64,000 bases of DNA from Cocos nucifera. Lineage: Eukaryota; Streptophyta; Magnoliopsida; Arecales; Arecaceae. Position numbers and translations under genes: made by a program. The notes below the pieces were generated by a model that made no database searches, was not told where the DNA came from, and worked only from the letters and a program-made list of their open reading frames with translations. The stretch spans positions 1 through 64,000 of the forward strand of contig QRFJ01004320.1 in the NCBI GenBank assembly GCA_006176705.1, written 5' to 3'. Of the stretch, positions 1 to 11,081 are shown piece after piece. Numbering within the stretch: position 1 is the first letter of the stretch; each line of letters opens with the position of its first letter.

Positions 1-5
1 TTTTT

Positions 6-65
6 GATGCGAATATCATTGCTTACTTAGGCAACGGGACCCGGTTACTCGGTGGGAAAACCAAT

Positions 66-96
<31 letters not shown>

Positions 97-345
97 GTTG
101 TACCACTATTGAGTGTCTTAACTCCTTAAGCTTTCTATTTGATCCATGTAGCGAGTCTTGGGCCAATGACTCCCAAACCAGTTGGCTTTAGGGCACTAGG
201 TATAGAATACCCCTCGGGCTTACTAGCTCGAATCAAATAGGCTACGAGTTAAGACTAGCTTTACAACGAGCTTCTTTGCCCTTCCCACCTTTTGACGCGA
301 AACTCAATGCTTGCTTAGGCAAAGAGGCCCGGTTACTCAGTGAGA
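6..345. repeat. Direct repeat in 3' region of gag-only element
   Basis: About 50 bases at 6-58 recur at 292-345. Both copies contain TTGCTTACTTAGGCAA- or TTGCTTGCTTAGGCAA-like text followed by CCCGGTTACTC and a GTGAGAA or GGTGGGAA end. The unit spacing is about 287 bases. No coding potential is seen. Confidence 0.7.
67..93. repeat. Poly(T) tract, 27 bases
   Basis: An uninterrupted run of T between the two copies of the direct repeat. On the element's sense strand it is poly(A). It could be a simple slippage tract. Confidence 0.95.
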
Positions 346-672
346 AGTACTTGAAAACTATTTTATTAAAATAAATTTTTATATGAAGAAACGTATAGTT
401 ACCCTACACAAGCCTATAAAAAGTAGACTTTTCTTTGATGCTAATAGAAATAATTAGAAATGCTCCAAGAAAAAACTTTTTTTATGTTCTAGACTTAACT
501 CTTTATTGAATTTTCTTAATACTTGATTCCTCAATATCTCACAGATTCTCTAATCTGTGCATCAATTTTCTTTTAAAAATGCTTAGTTTAATTCGATTCT
601 TAAGCATAATTAGGTGTCTAAATACTAAATACTAACTTTTTCGAGGACTTAAAATTTTAAAATTTTTATTTT

Positions 673-817
673 TCTCTCCCCCCAACTTAATCGACATTGT
701 CCTCAATGGAGAAGAAAAAATAAAGGATGTAATAAAGAACATGGAAGAATACACCTAACTCAGTATATTTTTTGGTCCAGCACATGCCTTTGAAAATTTG
801 AGCTCTCCCTCCAACTT
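673..817 (-). other. Two polypurine tracts of gag-only element
   Basis: On the minus strand, AAGTTGGGGGGAGAGA (673-688) and AAGTTGGAGGGAGAGC (803-817) are near copies. Both resemble the AAGTTGGGGGA-type tract that primes plus-strand synthesis before the 3' LTR in Tat/Athila elements. Which one is functional, and where the LTR starts, cannot be settled because the 3' LTR is not recognisable in the window. Confidence 0.6.
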
Positions 818-878
818 ATTCAAATTATCCTAAAAAGAAAATAAACTAAAAAGATAAATTAGATAAAAACTAAATATT

Positions 879-900
879 GGGTTGCCTCCCAACAAGCGCT
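879..900 (-). other. GGAGGCAACCC motif after gag reading frame
   Basis: The minus strand carries AGCGCTTGTTGGGAGGCAAC. I recall this type of motif at the end of the coding region of many plant Athila/Tat elements. Here it lies directly downstream of the gag-derived region, which supports the view that pol is absent rather than off the window. Confidence 0.5.
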
Positions 901-936
901 AAGTTTACCGTCTTCAGCCAGACACAATGCAGCTCA

Positions 937-2992
937 CTATCCTGTGTCGAATATTGGATTGATAAATTCCAATGGTTTTGGATTGCCAATCTCAGAAAGT
1001 TGATTTATAATCCCATTATTGATATATTCATCTTTGTTAATTTTAGGGATATAATTTATGATTCCATTCTCAGACCCATGTTTATTAAGAATTTCTCCTA
1101 TTTGTTCTTCTAAAATGCTCATGAATGGAGTTTTTGTATTAGGAGTTAAGTTTGATTCAATGGGTGCTGGAATGGTGACTAAAGGCGATTTTAATTCTGG
1201 AGGTAAATTAATGTGATCTTGCTTAAACAACTCCATTGACATTTCATTACATGCCTCTTGATTTTTATAAGAAGAACCAGCTTCTAGGGTTGAAGAAAAT
1301 AGGACATTAGGTTTATAAGTCTCGGGTAAATCATCTATTCTCTTTTTCCCTATTTCTATCTCATTTAAATTGGAACTAGCATCAGTACTAATTCCTTGGC
1401 TCGGGTTCTTCTATGTGGTTAGTCTCAGTACTAACCAGTTCCTCTAAATTTTTATTTTGGCTAGCATCAGTACTAGCCTCTCTCACCTGGTCTTGGTATG
1501 GGTCCATAAGAATCCTATAGCTTTTAAGTTCAGGAATTACTTTGGTATTCTCAAATTGAGGATTCTTAAGTGAGACATTAAATTGATAACTTGGTCCAGG
1601 TGATTGGTGGACATTAGGTGGGTTGTTTGAAATTGGTAGGTTCGGTAGTTGATCTAGTTCTCTCCTCATGTTAGATTCAACTAATTATCCAATTTGAGCT
1701 TCTAGTCTTGGCGATAGATTGCTGTTGAGTCAGAATCAATTGTTGAAGTTGGTTAAATCTATCATCAGCTAGATTGGTCTGTTGAGGAGGTGGGTATGAA
1801 GGCTGATCATGATGTGGTGGCTGGGTAAACTGACTAGGCTGGCCATTATTATAGGCATAGTTTTGGTATTGAGATCTATTTTGATAATTTTGCTCAAGTG
1901 AAATTTGGGTCTGAGCCTGAGTCTGTTGAGATGTCCAAGAAAAATTATGGTGGTTGCTCCAATCTAGATTATATGAATTTGAAAATGGATCATTAACCGG
2001 CTTTGGAGTAGCCTTTAGCAGCTTGGACTTGCTTCTTGGATAAAAGATGAAAACTGTGCAGTCATAGGACATTCACTCACATGATGGGTTGGGCTAGCAC
2101 AGATTGAACAAATCTCCTGATAATTAGAAGATGATGTGAATTGTGCAGGAGATTGTTGACCTAGGGTTAGGACTTGATCTAATTTCTGAGCAAGAAAGTC
2201 CACTTTATTTATCAAATTTAAATCAGTCTTATGACTAGATTCTAGATGTTTAAATTCATGGATCCCTACCCAGGTTTAGTGGAAAGACAACGAAGCATGG
2301 TTAATTGAGTTTTCACTCAGGATTTCAAATAAGGTATAGGCTTCTTCCTCACTCTTGTTCATGAATGCACCTCCACAGGATGCATCTACTATCTGTCTGT
2401 ATTGGTCTCCTAAACCCTCATAGAAAGCTTGAACTATTTGCCACTTAGGCAAACCATGGTGTGGGCATTTTTTAAGAAGTTCCTTAAGTCTCTCCCATGA
2501 CTCGTGAATCTGTTCCCCTGGAAGCTGAGCAAATCTAGTGATAGCTCGCCTCATAGTATTGGTTCGGCCTATGGGGTAAAATTTTTTAAGAAATTCACTT
2601 TGTAAGTCAGCCCAAGTTTTAATTAATCTCCCTATTATCCCAAGCCAGTACTTGGCTTTGTCTTTTAATGATAAGGGAAATAAAATTAATCTAAGGGCAT
2701 CATTAGTTAAATTTTGAATTTTCACCGTAGAGCAGATTTCTAAGAATTCATCCAGATGTTTATAAGGATCTTCATTGGTGTTCCCATAAAAAGATGGAAG
2801 CATCTGGATTGTAGTCGGCTCGATCTCATAGTGGGTAGCATGAATTTTGGGTAATTGGATACAAGTCGATGGGTTATAGGTAGAAGGAATAAAGTATTCT
2901 TTCATCTGCTTAGGTGGTTCTCTAAAATTTTCAGCCATTTGGTTATCGGGTTTAATATAATTCAGCCTTTTAATTTTATGGTTGAGGTTCAA
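937..2992 (-). pseudogene. gag: Degenerate gag of Athila/Tat-like Ty3-gypsy element
   Basis: Gag forms the virus-like particle that packages element RNA. The longest open piece (2992-2276, 238 aa) holds the retrotransposon gag domain, with the family landmarks FREPPKQMKEYFIPS, then EDPYKHLDEFLEIC, a KAKYWL stretch and a FAQLPGEQIHESWERLKELL stretch. A following piece (2215-2015) has a CCHC zinc knuckle, CX2CX4HX4C, starting CSICASPTHH. A Gln/Pro/Asn-rich C-terminal tail continues in other frames (2072-1677, 1669-1388, 1242-937), so at least three frameshifts or stops separate the pieces. The upstream ATG at 2992 or the in-frame one about 19 codons later could be the start. No pol follows. Family assignment is good; lineage within Tat/Athila is inferred. 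Confidence 0.8.
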
Positions 2993-3980
2993 CTAGATCA
3001 GGTAAAGCGATTTTCTACCGTGCATGTATTAGTGTAACCCTAACGTGTGATTCAAAATTTTTTTAAAAAAAAAATTATATTTTTTTATTATTTTATTATA
3101 TTATTTTATTTATTAATTAAGTTTAATTATTTTTTTAATATTTTTTTAGTTAGTTAAATTTAATTTTTATTTTATTTTATTTTATTTTTTAGAAGAGAAA
3201 GAAAAAGAAAGAAAGAAAAGTTCTAAAGAAGAGGTCCTAAGGAGTCCTAGAACTAAGAAGAGAGAGAAGAATTAAGTTTAATTAGGTTTGATGTTGGTTA
3301 GCAATCAAGTTGGTCAATCAATCCTGACTAAAGGGTTATCCTAGATCTAGACAGCTCCTAACTGCCAAGGTCACCTTCAAGCCCTCCAAGTGTAGGATTA
3401 GCCAATCAACTAGCCAGGTAAGTGTAAGGTCGGTGGGAGTCCCCCCGTTGCTTGCCTTAGACACCAATTGTGCTTGGCCAGGTAAGCGAACGGAACCAAT
3501 TAGAAACCACCTTCCTTCGGGCCCAGTCGTCCCTGAACCACTTTCCTAGACACCAGTCAAATTGACTTATCCTAACCCGGTTCAACTCTTAGGATTCCTT
3601 GTCCTATTGAGCTCGAGTTCCTAGGGTTGATGTCTAATTGATTTTAAAATTAAAGGCTTAGGTCAATGCAGGATGCTGGTTGGTTGTTTGTGGGCTAAGG
3701 AAGGGTGATCAAATTCCCCACCTTATCTTGTTTAATTGGGTTGTGCCCTTAATTTGATTTAATATGAATATGCAAAAAAAAAATTCAATCAAAGGGTTTT
3801 ATGCAATTTAAACTAGATGCACGCAACTAATTGAATTCTGAAAGGCTTACCTTGCTTCCAGCAATCACCAAAAAAATAAAAATAAAACTAATATGATGCA
3901 TGCTCTAAATAGTTAGGATTTCTAATCTTATCATGAGGCTTTTAATTAGGTTTAAATGAATATTTTTTTTAAATTAATTT

Positions 3981-4012
<32 letters not shown>

Positions 4013-4195
4013 GGAAAGAGTACTAGGGTTAGAATTGATCTCATCAAGCAAAACTTCTGATTCTTTTTGTTCTTTAATCCCTTTTTCCGCAAAATAATAA
4101 AAAAAATAGCAAGCAATATTTATAAGAAAGTAAAAATTTTATTTATAATTTATTTATAGAAAAATCAAAGAGATCAAAAATTTAATGTTTGTGCC
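2993..4195 (-). other. Leader of gag-only element
   Basis: A non-coding stretch of about 1.2 kb between primer site and gag. AT-rich parts flank a GC-richer block (3300-3740). That block contains the GGTAAG/CTTACC module also found in the copia leaders of this window: CCAGGTAAGT (3414-3423), TTGCCTTAGACACCAATTG (3452-3470), GGCCAGGTAAGCG (3476-3488) and TTTCCTAGACACCAG (3542-3556). A short (AAAT)n microsatellite sits at about 3985-4012. Confidence 0.6.
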
Positions 4196-4410
4196 TTCCC
4201 TGGTAATGGTGCCAAAAACTTGACAGGTTTGTCGGAATTATTTTTAAAATAAATCAAAGAAATCAAAATCAAAAATCAAAAACCTTCCTCGGCAACGGCA
4301 CCAAAAACTTGATAGGAAGCGTTTGTCGAAATTATTTTTAAAATAAATTAAAGAAATTAAAATCAAAAATTAAAAACATTCCCCAACAATGATGCCAAAA
4401 ACATGATAGG
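4193..4410 (-). repeat. Triplicated LTR-end plus tRNA-Asp-like PBS unit
   Basis: Three copies, spaced about 89 and 94 bases, each contain on the minus strand a CCTATCA or CCTGTCA LTR-like end, a short T run, and a degraded TGGCGCCGTTGCCGGGGA-type primer site (known from tRNA-Asp-primed plant gypsy elements). The sites lie at about 4196-4215, 4285-4304 and 4379-4398. The middle copy is closest to the consensus. The intervening text, rich in AAATCAAAAATC, is also repeated. Confidence 0.75.
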
Positions 4411-6026
4411 AACGCGATGTCGTCGTTAAGACACCGTGTTTATCAGTTTAATCCGACTTCTTAAAATCATTGAAAATGCGTAGATAGTAGTGAGTCGGGT
4501 CGAATCCACAGGGAAGGTATTGTTTTTAGATTTGAAATCTTTGATTTTTGAAAAGAAAAGAAGAAAAGGATTTTTAGAATAAAAAGTGAAGTCAGAAAAT
4601 TAAAAGTAAAAATTAAAAGGTGCAGAAATTTAAACTTGGTACTAAGATCTATTAGTTAGATCTTAGCATCTACTTGCAATAAAATAAAAAGTAATAATTA
4701 AAGTATAAAAATTAAATTATAATAAAAATAAAAAGTAAGAAATTAAAATGCAAAAATAAAATTTTTATTAATTAAAATTTTAGAATTTAAATACATAAAA
4801 TTTAAAAAGAAAAGATAATAAAATAAAATAGCCTGATCTCTGATCTTGGATCGGCATTGGCAGAAAGATGGTGTAGAAGCTCGGCTCTTCTTCTCGGCAC
4901 CCATTGCTTCGAAGCAGCCTTTAACCCATAGCCTAGGCTTCGCCCTGTACCAAAGCTTCACCTTGATCGGAGATATTGATTTCTTGGTGGCCTGGGGTCC
5001 TTTTTATAGAGCTAGGAGGGCTGGATATTTTTTTCTAAAGGCAATATGGGACTAATAGGCCTTTGTAATCATCAAAATACAAAGAAATTTGGATAAAATT
5101 TGAATTAAAATAGCTTTGATATGATCTCTGATAAATCTGATAAAATCCAGCCATTCAACAGGAATCCAACGGTCCAAAAATCATCAAAATCGGATGCAGA
5201 TCAGCCCAGATCAGGTCGGATTAATTTCTGGCCGTTGGATCGCGCTTGATGGAGAAAATCTGGTCGCAAATCATGCGCCTGAGAGTTTTATCACCGTCGA
5301 AAGCTTTCTGGACCGTCGGATCATCGCCTGGATCGAGCGCTTGTCCATCCGATGGCGATCCGCATGATGTCTGCAGCTGAATCAAATCCGGAAGCAATCA
5401 CAGTCGTCCGATCCTGACCGCAAACAACCACAACCGTCCGATCGTGCAATCACTGTTCCCATGGATCGCGTGAATCGGCCGCACTGCACACCGCAACCAA
5501 TCAATGCCCCTGTTGTCGACCGAAAAGACTAAATTACCCTTGTGAGCCGCGATAAATTTCTGTAGACCCTTTAGGGGTCTAGGTCCACCACGTGGCAAGC
5601 TCTGATTTGTCGGATTTTGCTGAGCTGGCGGTCCACGCCTGGATCGTGGACCGGCTGATGGCTTCAACGGCTGAGTCGGCTTTGATGGCTTGGCTTGGCT
5701 TGGTGGCTCGGCTTGCGGAGCCGGCTGAGCCATTTTCTTTTTTATTTAATTTTTATTTATTTTATATTTTTAAAAATTCATATCTTTTCTATTTTAGCTC
5801 CGTTTTACTTGAAATTTATTTTGTTGTGATCAAAAAAATGAGTTCTTTCTATTAATAATAAATTTTTTTTTTTTAATTTTTATTATTTTTTATTAATTTT
5901 TAATTAATTTTTTAATTAATAAAAATATGAATTTTTCAAAAATTATATATAAATTGATTAATAATTTTTAAAAATTAATATAAATTAATTAATAAATTAA
6001 TATTTTTATTGATGAATTTATGATGC
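4404..6026 (-). mobile_element. 5' LTR of gag-only gypsy element, truncated
   Basis: The minus-strand LTR end, TCCTATCA, abuts the primer site at 4403. It is preceded (4495-4520) by TTCCCTGTGGATTCGACCC, a text common near the ends of Athila/Tat LTRs. A candidate TATA box lies at 5001-5010. GC-rich U3-like DNA runs from 5140 to 5740 with repeated CCGTTGGATC and CCGTCCGATC words, followed by an AT-rich end. The LTR start is not visible because copia A1 sequence begins at about 6027. Confidence 0.6.
5001..5010 (-). promoter_or_regulatory. TATA box in gypsy LTR
   Basis: TCTATAAAAA on the minus strand, about 600 bases before the LTR end, fits the U3/R promoter position. No other promoter element is identified. 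Confidence 0.45.
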
Positions 6027-7019
6027 TTATCAGACATCATCGAAACTCCTTTTGATGGATCAGAACTCTTCTGATTCAAACAACTAGAATGATCAATCAT
6101 CTAAATCATTCTAATTGCTTCCAAAATCCATCAGTGACACCTAGCAGTATATGGTGGCAATCCATTAAAACTAAAAATGAACCTCTCGGTGCAGCTACTT
6201 GTGTGATTAAGTTCTTCTATCTTGAGCTCCGATCAGATTAGGGTTATGGTGAACTCGTCAAACCTTAATTTCTATCATATGATTTAATCATTCGATTCAA
6301 GTCCGATGTGAAAACCTTAATAGAAACTCTTTCTATTATTTCACTCTTTGCCATGGCCATGGGCTTATGGACTTGATTCTCATGATCATCATAGGGCTGC
6401 TCCTCATCCATCGAGGTAGATAGATTTCATCTTGGTGCAATCCAATTCCTACAATGAACATGCTATAGCCAACATACACCTTAGGATTTCGAATGGCTAG
6501 GAGACCAAGTCATGGTGTAGTCAAACTATAAAACCCTCAAGGTGAACTGCCGATGCTCCTCAGATCAAAGAACCAGACACACTATTGCAGCTTCGAGCAG
6601 TCATCGATGAGAAGGTAGACTTTTTTATGACTACTCGAGGTGGTCACGCTCAGTGCTCTCGTTCTCTAATGAGTACCTATACTCTCACTCTGGTGTCTCT
6701 ACACCGTAGACTCAAGACTCATCTACTATAAAAAAATGATTGTACACTAACCTTCCAGATCAATCACCATCCTCATGATGATCCTACAGTCAGGAGCATT
6801 TTATGAGTTAATAATGAAAATTCTTATCTTAAATTTTCTACTCTTGAAAATAAGAATTGTTATTACCATTAACTCAAGAGATGTATCACAGACACTAAAT
6901 ACACATATGTGATAGAAAATAATTCATTTTATTATTTATAGTCAAAATTATAATTTTACCTCTGGAAGTGTTTTACAAGTGTCAGCCAATTCTGGCTGCT
7001 AGGGCACACATATCTAACA
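6027..7019 (-). mobile_element. Truncated 3' LTR of copia A1
   Basis: It starts on the minus strand at 7019 with TGTTAGATATGTGTGCCC and runs about 990 bases. It then stops within the GACATCATCGAAACTCC region, where A2 and the solo LTR continue for a further 1.2 kb or more. The missing part holds the TATA box and the U5 end. Confidence 0.85.
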
Positions 7020-8060
7020 ATATCACCTCATCATAGGTTCTAGGATCATCACCATGAATCTCATTTTTTGTGAGAAATATTTTCTTTACATTCTTTGAAA
7101 TAGTACCAAAGTACCTTTAGGAGGATGGCAAATTTGACCTACGAGGTGGATGAGGTAGTGAACTATAGATCAGTTCAGACTAATTGGGTTCCTCAGGTTC
7201 CTTGCCTCTTTGCTCTTTGGAGACTTTCTCCTCGAGCCTAATCTATCTTCCGATGCCATCATCTTGAACAAACTATTTTTCAAAAAAATGGTGTGTCGAC
7301 TCACAATCACACTCTGGTTTTTGAGAAGATAGGAATAATATCCTAATGATCCTTTAGGATATCCAATAAGCCGAGCTTTAAGGGACCTAGACTCTAACTT
7401 ATCCACCATCGGACAACCCAAATTCCTAGATAACTTAGACTTGGCTTCTTACCATGTCATATCTCATATGTTGTGGTAGGAATGATTTTAGATGGAATCC
7501 TCTTTAGTAATTTGGTAGCTGTCGTTAAACTATGTTCCTAAAGAAACTCAGGAAGATCTATGAAGCTCAACATGGATCAGACCATATCTAATAGGATTCG
7601 ATTTCTTCATTTTGAAAATTTATTAAGTTGAGACGTTCCAGATGGAGTCTATTATGAGACTATGCCATTGTCCTTGAGATAGTTCAAAAATTTTCAACTT
7701 AAATATTCACCTCCTTGATCTGATCGAAGAATCTTAATGGACTTTCTAGTTTGCTTTTCTACTTCATATCTAAACTCCTCAAACTTTTCAAAGACTTCAG
7801 ACTTATGTCGCATTAAGTATACATACTCGTACTGAGATAGATTATCGATAAAGATAATAAAATAGTCATAATTGCCTCTAGCTGATACATCGAATGGGCC
7901 ACACACATCTATATGTACTAAGGCTAGTAGGTCAGTGGCCCTTTCTCCAAGTCCTACAAAAGGAAGCTTGGTCATTTTTTCTTGAAGATATGATTCACAA
8001 ATCGAATATGATTCAAAAGTCAACGGACCCATTAGTCCGAATTTCTTCAATTTGTTAATC
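7020..8060 (-). pseudogene. pol: Copia A1 integrase remnant
   Basis: Integrase inserts the cDNA into the genome. The piece at 8050-7694 contains the CX2C half of the HHCC zinc finger (ICESYLQEKM, second Cys changed), the first catalytic Asp in VHIDVCGPFD, and the second in LRSDQGGEYLS. The piece at 7421-7170 is the copia integrase C-terminal region (LKARLIGYPKGSLGYY, then VIVSRHTIFLKN). The catalytic Glu region between them is broken by frameshifts. Nothing recognisable as RT follows; the 3' LTR begins at 7019. Confidence 0.8.
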
Positions 8061-9060
8061 CTATCTTCATCTATATATGACCTAGCCTTAAGGTGCCATA
8101 GATACCTTTTAATAATACTATCTCTAGATCATTTTGATCCTATGGCATTCACATTTTGCTCAACAGACTCAATGATGAGCATTCCTTCAAAAGGTCCTTC
8201 TTCCTGCTTGTTCTTCAAGCTGGCTAAGTACCTAGGGTAGTGTTGCTTCTAATGACCATCGTAGTTGTAGTGAAAATACTTTTTTTTCTCTGCGGTCTTC
8301 TTCTTCAACTCACCCTTCTTTTCTCTTTATTTTCTACTTCTTCATAGACTTCTTCTTTCCAAAAGACTTTCTCTTGGAAAAAGTCTACTCCACAGCCAGA
8401 GCTGAGTTCTTTGAACTCTTTAAAGTTTGCTCAACAGTAACCAGCATATTCATTACATCGACCAAGGTGCATTGGAGCTAATTCGTATAGAGGTTTATGA
8501 TAAACTCCCATACGAATCATTCAAGGATTGTAGGATCGCATCAATCTGCAGATCCTTGTCCATCAAGACATCGAGCTTCTCAAGCTCTTCTAGATCCTTG
8601 ATCATTGCTAGGCAATGATCTTTGATTGACTACCCATCATGCATCTGCTCCTTAAATAGTCTTCTGGAGGCTTGATAATGCATTGTGTGACTCTGATCAC
8701 TAAACAACTATTGCAGGCATGCCAATATTTGGCGAGTAGTCCTAATGTCTTCATATTGGTGCTGTAACTCATTTGATATTGAGCCCAACATGTAGCACCA
8801 AGCTTTATTATCATTGTCTGACCACTTTTCATGAGACGCTCTCTGACCTATGGTCGGACGTGTTGGTAAAGTGGGGTTGGTCCTAGTCCAATACATAGGT
8901 CAGCCATTTTGAATCCAAAATAATTTTGAAATTCTTTAGCCAATCCTTGTAAATTGGTCTGGTCAACTTGTGGGTATCTAGGATTCGGATTAGGGATTTT
9001 GATGTTGATATTTTCCCATACAGAGTCAAAGTTTCTAGTTAGACTTGTAATTTGACTCAA
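8061..9060 (-). pseudogene. gag: Copia A1 gag and protease-region remnant
   Basis: Gag similarity to A2 is spread over three frames (9060-8848, 8896-8708, 8832-8608). The gag start codon of A2 (59120) is not conserved. The zinc knuckle at about 8235-8275 reads YFHYNYDGH followed by a stop, so each Cys of the CCHC motif is Tyr and the Trp after His is a stop. All are G-to-A type changes on the sense strand. The Lys-rich linker (8280-8400) is also out of frame. No protease DSG motif survives clearly. Confidence 0.75.
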
Positions 9061-11067
9061 CCAATTTATTTTAGAATTTTTATTTTTAAATAAATTAGAC
9101 TTCCACTATTTTCTTGGATCCCTACACTTTCTTGACAAGATGCAAAAATCTCCACGATCATTAATTTCTAGTGGCTGGTGCAGTCCCACTGACTGGCTCA
9201 CCACCTCACCTAACAATTATTGGTGATGGGTCAGCCAATGAGTGGACAACTCTTGTCCAATGATTTCCTAATTATGGTGCATCCAAATCTGATCTCTAAT
9301 TCAGAAGCTCATCATGCCTGGAATATTGCTCCACTTCTTAGTTAAGTCAAACCCATCATTTGCACGAATTGGATTCTTGATTGGGTTCCTTACCGTATCC
9401 AAAATATTGAGCCCAATCCATCCTCCAACCTATAGCATCCAATGCCTAATAGATATGATTTTGTCTTTTCGGTGCAACTAAACCACTGTATCCAGTTGAG
9501 AACAATCAATCTTGTGAAGGATCCGCACATCTACAATGGTGGAAGATCTAGGACTAAATATTTTCTTAGAAAGATTTGATTTGGTCTCTTAGACTCAACT
9601 AGTCATAACATTTATGACTAACCTAGTGGCATGGGTTAGCTCGAATCATTAGCCACCTCAAACCAAAATTGGGTCGACTCAATCGGCTAGATAAGTAAGA
9701 TCAGTGGGAGGAATATGCCATTAACTCATCATGAATGCATTTAGATCGAGTAGCTTCCAATTAAAGATCAGTGGTCATATCTGCCATACTTACCTTAGAT
9801 ACCAACTTGTCTGATCAGAACTAATCGAGTTAGCCTACAATCCAAGCTCGAACCATGGAGCAAAGTTAGGTCTTAACTTGATCGACCATATGTAACTATG
9901 AGTAGACCTTGACCAGACTTAATCCTATTAGGCTAGTCAAATCTAAGCACTCTTAATCCCACCTAACCAACTCTTTGTTCAATTTGATCAACAGTTAGGT
10001 CTTATTAGGCTACCCACAACCGAACCCATGATTTATGAAGGTGTCTTAGATCTAAAAATTTATAATTTTTAGATCTAATCAATTTCATAAACTTAATTCT
10101 TAATTAAGTCCATGGGTTCAATAATAAAACATGCATAAAAAATTCTAGAATTTCAAGATCTAGAATTTTGCAGAAAAGTAAGTTTTCGATTTCTGATTAA
10201 GGGCAAATGCGTAGCACCCCTACATGCTATAAAGAGCGTCCCATCAAATGGGAAGAGAGGGCTTTTAAACCCTTCTTACTCTTATGATTGGATGGCCAAG
10301 GAGAATGCCTTTATCAAAAATATGAATTATATTATAAAACTATTAGATCTAAAGCATATTACTATTACATGATTTAAGATCTAATCTATATATGTTTTGC
10401 ATACATCTCACGTATCAAATTTAATATTTAAATTTATATTTTAAATCTTATTATATCTGATATAATATTTAAAAATAAAATTTTAAATGATCTCATTATA
10501 AAAATTTTTAATCTAGAGTACTCATGGCATAGATCTATAGAATTAGTCTAGACATGCATTGCATATATCATACATATGAAATATTTTAAATGCATCTCAT
10601 GCTTTCAGATCTAATTATATCATATATAATATTTAAAATTTAACTAATCTAATCATATAATCTTCAAAAAATTAAATAAATATTTCATAAAATTTTTGAT
10701 CTAGACTATGAGATTAAACTAGAGATCTAGTCTAGACATATGTTGCCTATATCACATATATCAAAATTTTAAATTAGATCTTATGTTTCAAATCTGATTG
10801 CATCTAATGTAACATCTAAAACTTAAATGATCAAATCATAAAAAAATAAAATAGATCTAATCTAAAATATATGTGAAAACTATCATGATATGGAACAACA
10901 GATCTAGACTAGAACTTGCATTGTTTATATCAAACATATATATTTAAAACATGCAATTTTTGATTTTAGATCTGATTACATACTATGTAACATCTAGAAA
11001 TCAAATAATCAAATCATAAGAAATAATTTTAGATCAATCTAAAGATAGATTTGGAAGCAGCAACTTG
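9061..11067 (-). other. Long leader of copia A1
   Basis: Two kilobases between primer site and gag without recognisable coding sequence, homologous over much of its length to the A2 leader (59121-60971). Conserved parts include the hairpin GGACAACTCTTGTCC (9243-9257), the ACCTAGTGGCATGGGTTAGC block (9629-9648) and the GTAAG/CTTACC module (9685-9806). The half nearest the primer site is AT-rich, with repeated words such as AGATCTAATC. Confidence 0.6.
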
Positions 11068-11081
11068 GCTCTAATACCAAT
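11068..11081 (-). other. Primer-binding site, tRNA-iMet type
   Basis: The minus strand reads TTGGTATTAGAGCC directly after the LTR end. The standard copia site is TGGTATCAGAGC, so it differs by one C-to-T change. It fixes the right boundary of the internal region. Confidence 0.85.

Larger units (their letters stand above)
1..6026 (-). mobile_element. Gag-only Ty3-gypsy element (Athila/Tat-like), 5' part
   Basis: The element reads right to left: LTR (4404-6026), primer site, 1.2 kb leader, gag with zinc knuckle, a C-terminal extension, a GGAGGCAACCC-type motif and polypurine tracts. No protease, RT, RNase H or integrase lies between gag and the polypurine tracts, so this copy could not have supplied its own pol. 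The PBS resembles the tRNA-Asp site used by Athila/Tat elements. The arrangement matches what is known of plant TR-GAG (gag-only terminal-repeat) elements, but a pol deletion is the alternative. The 3' LTR is either outside the window or lost. The 5' LTR is cut at about 6026 where copia element A1 begins. Confidence 0.7.

Noticed and set aside
877..1113. 78-codon plus-strand ORF
   Set aside because: It lies opposite the decayed gag tail of the minus-strand gypsy element and has no landmarks.
5398..5855. Pro/Gln-rich and complementary ORFs near 5400-5850
   Set aside because: They lie in GC-rich LTR sequence on both strands, and no domain is seen.
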